64,000 nucleotides of DNA from an uncultured Eubacteriales bacterium (GTDB lineage Bacteria; Bacillota; Clostridia; Oscillospirales; Acutalibacteraceae). How positions within the stretch are numbered: the first letter of the stretch is position 1; each line of letters opens with the position of its first letter. The notes below the pieces were generated by a model. The model ran no database searches and was not told the DNA's origin. It saw nothing but the letters and a program-made list of their open reading frames with translations. A program made the position numbers and the translations under genes. Where the stretch lies: NCBI GenBank assembly GCA_951801675.1, contig CATONX010000005.1, positions 1 to 64,000 of the forward strand, written 5' to 3'. Below, piece by piece: positions 19,719-28,602 of the stretch.

Positions 19719-20957
19719 TCAGCCTGCCGCGCCGCTCAAAGCTTTCGCCCTGGCCCGCTTGGAAAAGGCCATCAGCTGCGGCTTTTCGCAGATTAAGTCA
19801 AAATCAATCGAGGACAGGGGCGTTTGCTCCCGGATGAGGGAGGTGTAAATGCCCGCCCGCTCCACATTGCCGATAAGGATATAGCCTTTGAGCCGGTCGT
19901 CCTGGTAAAACAGGCGCTTATACGTGTTTCCCTTTTGCATGAGCACCTCTTCTCCCTGATAGCTGCCGGCGGTGATGATGTGCAGCCCGAAGAAGCCGAT
20001 GGCGTTCATGGGGATGGCCCGGTCGTAGGGCTTTCCTTCCCCGCCGGCCATATGAATCCCGGCGGTCTCCCCCTGCATGTAGGCGTTGGGAAGGAGAGCA
20101 AGTACCCGCTCCTGGCCGGTGGTGATGTCGAAGCTTTGGGCGCAGTCCCCCGCCGCGTAGACATCCGGAAGACTCGTGCGGCAGAATTCGTCGGTGACCA
20201 CGCCCCGGCGGACCTGTCCGCCCGCGTCGGCAATCAAAGACGTGTTGGGCCGGACTCCCACCGCCATCACCAAGATGTCGAAGGGGACGCGCTGCCCGCT
20301 TTTGAGCGTGGCTGCATCCGGCTCGAACTTCGCCACGCAGTCGGATAAATGAAAGGTAAGCCCCTTTTCCTCCAAATGCGTCTGTACCAGCTTGGAACCC
20401 GCCTCGTCGAGAATGCTGGGCAGAATCCGATCGGCCATGTCCACCACCGTGATGGTGTTCACCCGGTGGGCGATGCCCTCGGCGCATTTTAACCCGATGA
20501 GCCCCGCGCCCACAATGAGAACCCGGCTTTCTGGGGTAAGAGCCTGCTCCAAAGCGAGGGCGCTGTCCAGGTTCATGAAGGTAAAGACCTTGGTTACCGT
20601 TTCCTGGCCTTCGGTCGGCGGCAGGAAGGGGCGCGACCCGGCTGCCACCAGCAGCTTATCGTAGGGGATTTTTTCGCCGCTTGTCAGAATTATTGTCTTT
20701 TTCTCCGGGTCAATGGAAGCGGCCCGTTTCCCGAGCAAGGGGGTTACCCCGTTCTTTTCATAAAAGTCCGCCCCCCGGTACTGCATGCGTACCCGGTCGG
20801 TTTTTCCCTCCAGGAGATAGGAAATCAGCGGGCGGGAATAGGTGTGGTGAGGCTCGTCGGAAATGACCGTGATGGGACCCTGCCGGTCCACCTGCCGGAT
20901 CCCTTCCACGCAGCCCACCGCCGCCGCGGAATTGCCGATGATTGCATACCGGGTCAT
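19719..20957 (-). CDS. NAD(P)/FAD-dependent oxidoreductase
   Basis: YAIIGNSAAAVGCVEGIR, VLIVGAGLIGLKCAEG, DVYAAGDCAQ. Confidence 0.9.
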   Translation of the reverse strand: MTRYAIIGNSAAAVGCVEGIRQVDRQGPITVISDEPHHTYSRPLISYLLEGKTDRVRMQYRGADFYEKNGVTPLLGKRAASIDPEKKTIILTSGEKIPYDKLLVAAGSRPFLPPTEGQETVTKVFTFMNLDSALALEQALTPESRVLIVGAGLIGLKCAEGIAHRVNTITVVDMADRILPSILDEAGSKLVQTHLEEKGLTFHLSDCVAKFEPDAATLKSGQRVPFDILVMAVGVRPNTSLIADAGGQVRRGVVTDEFCRTSLPDVYAAGDCAQSFDITTGQERVLALLPNAYMQGETAGIHMAGGEGKPYDRAIPMNAIGFFGLHIITAGSYQGEEVLMQKGNTYKRLFYQDDRLKGYILIGNVERAGIYTSLIREQTPLSSIDFDLICEKPQLMAFSKRARAKALSGAAG

Positions 20958-21394
20958 TGTACCTCGCCCCTTTCCTCAAAAACGATGGCTTTGTTGGGGC
21001 AGCCCTTGACGCAGGCGGGCTGCCCTTCCTTGTTCTTGGTACACAGCTCGCATTTCTGCACCGCCCCCGTATCCGACGGCATAATCGCCCCGTAAGGGCA
21101 GGACAGGATGCAGGTATAGCAGCCCACGCATTTCTCCGAGTCGATGGAAATGACGCCGTTTTGCACCGTCAGCGCCCCGGAAATGCAGCCCTTGACGCAC
21201 AACGGCTCCTGACAGTGGCGGCAGGAAACCGCGAAGCTGACGTTTCCCTGCTGCTCGATGCGGATGCGCGGATGGATGACCACATCCTTGAGGGCTTTTG
21301 CCATATTGTCCTCACCCGAATTGGCGAAGGCGCAATAATATTCGCACAAATGGCATCCCAAGCACCATTTTTCATTGACGTAAATTCGTTTCAT
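20954..21394 (-). CDS. 4Fe-4S dicluster ferredoxin-type protein
   Basis: CLGCHLCEYYCAF, CRHCQEPLCVKGC, CVGCYTCILSCPYG, CELCTKNKEGQPACVKGCP. Confidence 0.9.
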   Translation of the reverse strand: MKRIYVNEKWCLGCHLCEYYCAFANSGEDNMAKALKDVVIHPRIRIEQQGNVSFAVSCRHCQEPLCVKGCISGALTVQNGVISIDSEKCVGCYTCILSCPYGAIMPSDTGAVQKCELCTKNKEGQPACVKGCPNKAIVFEERGEVQ

Positions 21395-21424
21395 TGCCGC
21401 TTCCTCCCGATGGCTTGACGCCGC

Positions 21425-22930
21425 TTATTCGCCTGCGTGCTGGATGCCCAGAATGGAAAGCTCCCGGTCGGTGAGCCCCACGCCCCGAAGCATCAGGCGG
21501 TTGCCCTTGAGCGCCTCGATGGAGTTGATGCCCATGCCGCCCATCATTTCCTTGATTTCATGGTTCCAGGCGGTGACGAGATTGACAAGCCGCTGGTAGC
21601 CAACGTCGGGGTTTAACCGGCGCACCAGCTCCGGGCGCTGGGTGGCGATGCCCCAGTTACACTTGCCCTGGTGGCAGCTGCGGCAGAGGTGGCACCCGAG
21701 AGCCAGCAGAGCGCTGGTGGCGATATACACCGCGTCCGCCCCCAAAGCCACCGCCTTGATGATGTCCGCGCTGGAGCGGATGCTGCCGCCCACCACCAAG
21801 GACACGTTTCCACGGATGCCTTCCTCTCTTAAGCGGGCATCCACGCTTGCCAGAGCAAGCTCGATGGGAATGCCCACGTTATCCCGGATGCGGGTGGGCG
21901 CCGCGCCCGTGCCGCCCCGGAACCCGTCAATGGCGATGATGTCCGCCCCAGACCGGGCGATACCGCTCGCGATGGCCGCTACGTTGTGCACCGCGGCGAT
22001 TTTCACGATCACCGGCTTTTTGTACTCGGTGGCTTCCTTTAAGGAATAGACCAGCTGGCGCAGGTCCTCAATGGAATATATGTCGTGATGGGGTGCTGGG
22101 GAAATGGCGTCGGAGCCCTCGGGAATCATGCGGGTTTTCGACACGTCTCCGACGATCTTCGCCCCGGGCAGATGCCCGCCGATGCCGGGCTTTGCGCCCT
22201 GGCCCATCTTGATTTCGATGGCGGCGCCTGCCTCCAGGTAGTCCTTATGTACGCCGAAGCGCCCCGACGCCACCTGGACGATGGTGTTTTTCCCGTACTG
22301 GTAAAAGTCCTCATGAAGGCCGCCTTCGCCGGTATTATAATAGGTGCCAAGAGCCTGGGCGGCCCGGGCCAGGCTTTCGTGGGCGTTATAGCTGATGGAA
22401 CCGTAGGACATGGCGGAAAACATCACCGGCACCGCCAGCTCCAGCTGAGGCGTCAGGTTATTTCGAAGCTTTCCGTTCTCGTCGCGCTCCACGTGACCGG
22501 GCTTTTTGCCCAAGAACACTTTGGTTTCCATGGGTTCGCGCAAGGGATCAATGGAGGGGTTCGTCACCTGGGAGGCGTTGATGAGCATCTTATCCCAGTA
22601 GATGGGCAGGGGCTTGGGGTTTCCCATGGAGGAAAGGAGCACCCCTCCGCTCCCCGCCTGGCGGTAAACCTCGGAAATGGTCTCCCCCGTCCAGTTGGCG
22701 TTTTCCTTGAAGGTATGGTCGGTTTTGACGATTTTGAGCGCCCGGGTGGGGCACAGAGACACGCACCGGTGGCAATTGACGCATTTGCTCTCGTCGCTGA
22801 CCATGCAGTTGAGCTCGGCGTCGTAGGAATGCACCTCATTGGCGCACTGTCGTTCACACACGCGGCAGGCGATGCAGCGGCTGGGGTTGCGCACCACCTC
22901 ATAGTCCGGATATAAAAAATCAATTGCCAT
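21425..22930 (-). CDS. Glutamate synthase FMN-binding domain protein with N-terminal 2x[4Fe-4S]
   Basis: CIACRVCERQC, CVNCHRCVSLCPTRAL, SMSYGSISYNAHESLARAA, GTGAAPTRIRDNVGIP. Confidence 0.92.
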   Translation of the reverse strand: MAIDFLYPDYEVVRNPSRCIACRVCERQCANEVHSYDAELNCMVSDESKCVNCHRCVSLCPTRALKIVKTDHTFKENANWTGETISEVYRQAGSGGVLLSSMGNPKPLPIYWDKMLINASQVTNPSIDPLREPMETKVFLGKKPGHVERDENGKLRNNLTPQLELAVPVMFSAMSYGSISYNAHESLARAAQALGTYYNTGEGGLHEDFYQYGKNTIVQVASGRFGVHKDYLEAGAAIEIKMGQGAKPGIGGHLPGAKIVGDVSKTRMIPEGSDAISPAPHHDIYSIEDLRQLVYSLKEATEYKKPVIVKIAAVHNVAAIASGIARSGADIIAIDGFRGGTGAAPTRIRDNVGIPIELALASVDARLREEGIRGNVSLVVGGSIRSSADIIKAVALGADAVYIATSALLALGCHLCRSCHQGKCNWGIATQRPELVRRLNPDVGYQRLVNLVTAWNHEIKEMMGGMGINSIEALKGNRLMLRGVGLTDRELSILGIQHAGE

Positions 22931-22933
22931 GAT

Positions 22934-24022
22934 TCAATTCCTCCCGTTCAAGGTCACGATGACCGGTTCGCCGCCCTTGGGCGACCACAGCCGGTCGAGC
23001 TCGGGTTCAATCACGCGGATGGCGCATTCCTCGCTGGCCACGTACACCCGCTCGCCCTTTTCCCCCACCACCATGGAGCGGAGCTTCAGGCGGTCGTTTA
23101 GCGCCATCATGCCGCCGTCAAAGCCCAGCAGGATGGAGAAGGGGCCGGTGACCAAAAGGCTGGAAAACGCGTTTCTCAGATAGGTAAGCCTTTCCCGTTC
23201 TTCGGGCGGCTTTCGTTCGATGGTGCTCCAGAAGGGAGCCGCGATGACACTGGCCATTTCTTCTAGGCTCAGCCCCTGCTTTCGAAGCAGATAGTCCACC
23301 ATATAAGTAATGACCTCCGTATCGGTCATGAGGGTACATTGATAGCCGAACATTTCAATAAAGCGGCGGTTGGCGTCGTAGGAGGAAATCTCCCCGTTGT
23401 GAACGATGGAATAGTCCAGCATGGCGAAGGGATGCGCTCCGCCCCACCAGCCGGGGGTGTTGGTGGGATAACGGCCGTGAGCGGTCCAGCAATAGCCTTC
23501 GTACTCATCCAGGCGGTAAAACTCGCCCACGTCCTCCGGGAAGCCCACCGCTTTGAAGACGCCCATGTTCTTGCCGCTGGAGAAGACATATGCCCCGTCG
23601 ATTTTCGAGTTGATACGAATGACGCAGCGGACCACAAATTCCTTTTCATCGAGCTGGCTTTGCGCCAGCCGGGTGGGAAGGGGGGTGACGAAATAGCGCC
23701 AAATCAGAGGTTCGTCGGTAATCTGAGGGGTTTTTCGTACCGGGATCTTCGAAAGATTGATGACGTCAAAGTGTTCGTTTAAGAACGCCTCGCAGGTTTC
23801 CTTGGCATTCTCACTGTCATAAAACAGATGAAACGCGTAGAAATCCTTGTACTGGGGATAAATGCCGTATCCCGCGAAGCCGCCGCCCAACCCATTGGAA
23901 CGGTCGTGCATGGTGGCGATGGAGCGTACAATCTGGTCGCCTGCAATTCGTTCTCCATCCTTCGAAAAAATTCCCGAAATCGCGCAGCCCGACGGAATCC
24001 GGACCTGACCTTCTAAGCGCAT
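22934..24022 (-). CDS. Class II glutamine amidotransferase subunit of split glutamate synthase
   Basis: WTAHGRYPTNTPGWWGGAHPFAMLDYSIVHNGEISSY. Start at MRLEGQVRIPSGCAISG (24022), not the longer ORF that runs through the leader. Confidence 0.85.
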   Translation of the reverse strand: MRLEGQVRIPSGCAISGIFSKDGERIAGDQIVRSIATMHDRSNGLGGGFAGYGIYPQYKDFYAFHLFYDSENAKETCEAFLNEHFDVINLSKIPVRKTPQITDEPLIWRYFVTPLPTRLAQSQLDEKEFVVRCVIRINSKIDGAYVFSSGKNMGVFKAVGFPEDVGEFYRLDEYEGYCWTAHGRYPTNTPGWWGGAHPFAMLDYSIVHNGEISSYDANRRFIEMFGYQCTLMTDTEVITYMVDYLLRKQGLSLEEMASVIAAPFWSTIERKPPEERERLTYLRNAFSSLLVTGPFSILLGFDGGMMALNDRLKLRSMVVGEKGERVYVASEECAIRVIEPELDRLWSPKGGEPVIVTLNGRN

Positions 24023-24080
24023 ACCGTTTGCCTCCTTCTGTGGATGCTTTTGTTTTCCTTCCGGCTCTTTAGAAGCCGAC

Positions 24081-24141
24081 AAAAAAACAAAGGCGTTCGT
24101 CCGAAGACAAGCGGTTTTGTCTTCGGACGAACGCCTTTGTT
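24081..24141 (-). terminator. Leader terminator (attenuator) of the split-GOGAT/glnA/ANTAR operon
   Basis: Minus strand ACAAAGGCGTTCGTCCGAAGACAA-aaccgc-TTGTCTTCGGACGAACGCCTTTGT followed by T tract: 24-bp perfect stem directly after the promoter. Confidence 0.9.
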
Positions 24142-24145
24142 CATC
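24126..24145 (-). promoter_or_regulatory. ANTAR-type antiterminator hairpin with hexaloop AAAGGC
   Basis: Minus strand GATGAAC-AAAGGC-GTTCGTC. Overlaps and competes with the terminator stem. Confidence 0.72.
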
Positions 24146-24151
24146 GCCCTC

Positions 24152-24180
24152 ATCATACAACAGCGCGATTTCCTTGTCAA
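24152..24180 (-). promoter_or_regulatory. Sigma-A consensus promoter of the GOGAT operon
   Basis: Minus strand TTGACA (24180-24175), 17 bp, TATGAT (24157-24152). Confidence 0.85.
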
Positions 24181-24315
24181 GGGTCTTTTGCACCTTTTTT
24201 CGCAAAAATTTCACCGCTTGTCCTTTTTCGACAAGGACAATGGGATATATAGAGGTAGCCTGTCCATAAAATGCAGGGGCGCAAAAAAATCCTGCAAAAA
24301 AAGTTTGAAAAGGGG

Positions 24316-24344
24316 TTGACAAACGAAACCAGCCGGTCTATACT
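24316..24344 (+). promoter_or_regulatory. Sigma-A consensus promoter of type III GS gene
   Basis: TTGACA (24316-24321), 17 bp, TATACT (24339-24344). Confidence 0.88.
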
Positions 24345-24355
24345 AAGCCCATCGA

Positions 24356-24369
24356 CAGCAAAGGTGCTG
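24356..24369 (+). promoter_or_regulatory. ANTAR-type antiterminator hairpin with hexaloop AAAGGT
   Basis: CAGC-AAAGGT-GCTG. Its 3' arm is part of the terminator 5' arm. Confidence 0.68.
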
Positions 24370-24399
24370 CGGGCGAAAGCCTGCGGCGCCTTTTTTATT
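24361..24399 (+). terminator. Leader terminator (attenuator) upstream of type III GS
   Basis: AAGGTGCTGCGGGC-gaaa-GCCTGCGGCGCCTTTTTTATT. Confidence 0.88.
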
Positions 24400-24427
24400 G
24401 CCTAAATTGGGATTGGAGGAAAACCGT

Positions 24428-26518
<2,091 letters not shown>

Positions 26519-26540
26519 TTGACAAAGCGATAAAACGTCA

Positions 26541-26556
26541 TGCACAACGACGTGCA
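26541..26556 (+). promoter_or_regulatory. ANTAR-type hairpin with hexaloop AACGAC in glnN-amt intergenic region
   Basis: TGCAC-AACGAC-GTGCA. Overlaps the 5' arm of the following terminator. Confidence 0.6.
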
Positions 26557-26617
26557 GTTTGACCCGGGCCGGCCGAGAGCGGTTAGGACGGGACAAATTG
26601 CACGTCGAATTTTTTCT
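26548..26617 (+). terminator. Long-loop intrinsic terminator/attenuator upstream of amt
   Basis: CGACGTGCAGTTTG ... CAAATTGCACGTCG (14 bp incl. one GU) followed by AATTTTTT. Confidence 0.75.
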
Positions 26618-26632
26618 GAGGGGGTATCTCTT

Positions 26633-28336
26633 ATGTTCTCATCCGTTGACACAATGTGGGTGTTGATCGGCGCACTGCTGGTGTTTTTCATGCAGGCCGG
26701 TTTCGCTATGGTAGAAACGGGTCTGACACGAGCAAAAAACGCGGGCAACATCATCATGAAAAACCTGATGGACTTCGCCATCGGTACCGTTATTTTCTGG
26801 TTCATCGGCTTTGGGCTGATGTTCGGCGGAGACGGTCCGTTCATCGGGGGGCTGGATTTGTTTATCCAGGGCGACTACAGCTCCACCTTCCCCACGGCGG
26901 CCTTCATCATCTTCCAGACGGTGTTCTGCGCTACGGCGGCGACCATTGTTTCCGGCGCCATGGCGGAGCGCACTAAATTCAGCTCTTACTGCATCTACAG
27001 CGCCATCATCAGCCTGATCATCTACCCGGTTTCCGGTCACTGGATCTGGGGCGGCGGCTGGCTGAGCGAGTTGGGCTTTCATGATTTCGCCGGTTCCACG
27101 GCGGTGCACATGGTGGGCGGCGTAGCGGCCCTGGTGGGCGCGAAAATACTGGGCGCCCGCATCGGCAAGTATGGAAAAGACGGCAAGCCCCGCGCCATTC
27201 CCGGCCACAGCCTGACCCTGGCAGCCCTGGGCGTTTTCATTTTGTGGTTTGCCTGGTTCGGCTTTAACGGCTGCTCCACCGTTTCCATGACGGGCGACGA
27301 CACCCTTATGAGCGCCAGCAACATCTTTGTCACCACAAACCTGGCCGCGGCTACCTCCACGGTCGCCGTGATGATCATCACCTGGATTCGCTATAAGAAG
27401 CCGGACGTTTCCATGACCTTAAACGGCTCTTTGGCCGGCCTTGTGGCCATTACCGCCGGATGCGACATGGTCGATCCCTTCGGCGCTTTCTTCATCGGCC
27501 TGATCGCCGCGTTTGTGGTGGTCTTCGGCATTGAGTTTATCGACAAGGTTCTCAAGATCGACGACCCGGTTGGAGCCATCGGCGTGCACGGCATGTGCGG
27601 CGCCGCGGGTACTTTGATGGTGGGCCTCTTCGCTACCGACGGCGGCCTTTTCTACGGCGGCGGCTTTACGTTCCTCGGCGTGCAGGCGCTGGGCGTTATC
27701 TCGGTCATCGCGTGGGTAGCCGTCACCATGACCATCGTGTTCTTCCTCATCAAGAAGACGGTCGGCCTGCGGGTTTCCAAGGAAGAGGAAATCGCCGGCC
27801 TGGATTCCAGGGAACATGGCATCGAAAGCAGCTATGCGGACTTTATGCCTGCGGTGGATCACTGCTATGACGCGAATCTGGCGGTGGAAGCACCGGTTTC
27901 CTCCGGTGCGGTGGGCATCAACGAAGCGGTTCCCGTGCAGGTGGTGTCCGCTCCCTCTGAGACGCCTGCCAGCGACGTGAAGATCACCAAGGTCAGCATT
28001 CTCATGAACAAATCCAAATTTGACGCTTTGAAAGCGGCTATGAACAGCATCGGCGTCACCGGCATGACGGTGAGCCAGGTCTTGGGCTGCGGCATCCAGA
28101 AGGGCGCGACGGAATATTATCGCGGCGTCCCGGTGGAGATGAACCTGCTGCCCAAGATTAAGGTGGAAATCGTGGTCTGCAAGGTCCCGGTGCGCACGGT
28201 GATCGACACGGCCAAGAAAGTCCTCTACACCGGCCACATCGGCGACGGCAAGATCTTCGTCTACGACGTGGAGAATGTCATCAAGGTCCGTACCGGCGAG
28301 GAAGGCTATGACGCCATGCAGGATACCGACGAATAA
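26633..28336 (+). CDS. Ammonium transporter with C-terminal fused P-II domain
   Basis: Amt: MFSSVDTMWVLIGALLVFFMQAGFAMVETGL, AGSTAVHMVGG, GVHGMCGAAGT. P-II: KVSILMNKSKFDALKAAMNSIGVTGMTVSQVLGCG...GDGKIFVYDVENVIKVRTGEEG. Confidence 0.95.
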   Translation: MFSSVDTMWVLIGALLVFFMQAGFAMVETGLTRAKNAGNIIMKNLMDFAIGTVIFWFIGFGLMFGGDGPFIGGLDLFIQGDYSSTFPTAAFIIFQTVFCATAATIVSGAMAERTKFSSYCIYSAIISLIIYPVSGHWIWGGGWLSELGFHDFAGSTAVHMVGGVAALVGAKILGARIGKYGKDGKPRAIPGHSLTLAALGVFILWFAWFGFNGCSTVSMTGDDTLMSASNIFVTTNLAAATSTVAVMIITWIRYKKPDVSMTLNGSLAGLVAITAGCDMVDPFGAFFIGLIAAFVVVFGIEFIDKVLKIDDPVGAIGVHGMCGAAGTLMVGLFATDGGLFYGGGFTFLGVQALGVISVIAWVAVTMTIVFFLIKKTVGLRVSKEEEIAGLDSREHGIESSYADFMPAVDHCYDANLAVEAPVSSGAVGINEAVPVQVVSAPSETPASDVKITKVSILMNKSKFDALKAAMNSIGVTGMTVSQVLGCGIQKGATEYYRGVPVEMNLLPKIKVEIVVCKVPVRTVIDTAKKVLYTGHIGDGKIFVYDVENVIKVRTGEEGYDAMQDTDE

Positions 28337-28354
28337 GTTTTTTTCTTCTTTAGA

Positions 28355-28396
28355 AAAGAGCGAAAGAGACGGAATTTATCGTCTCTTTCGCTCTTT
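28355..28396 (+). terminator. Intrinsic terminator of amt
   Basis: AAAAGAGCGAAAGAGACG ... CGTCTCTTTCGCTCTTTTT. Confidence 0.9.
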
Positions 28397-28602
28397 TTAT
28401 AGTTGAAGAAAGGCATCACATGTACTATAATAAAATTATTATACTTTCGTCACTCAAACCGATACCCTTATGCAATCGTAAACCTGCCGAAAGGCAGCGG
28501 CACAAAGCTACAGGGCCTACCTCTTTTTGAAGAAACGGCAGCCAGCTACCGCGAGCATGGAAAGAATTCCATGTATTCCGTGAATAAGGTGATGATTCGA
28601 CT

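Noticed and set aside
24022-24322. N-terminal extension of the amidotransferase ORF up to 24322
   Set aside because: The extension runs through a promoter and a 24-bp terminator hairpin. Homology-like sequence begins at MRLEGQVRIPSGCAISG.
26519-26547. Promoter for amt starting at TTGACA 26519
   Set aside because: No acceptable -10 at 16-18 bp spacing. Read-through from glnN plus the attenuator is more likely.
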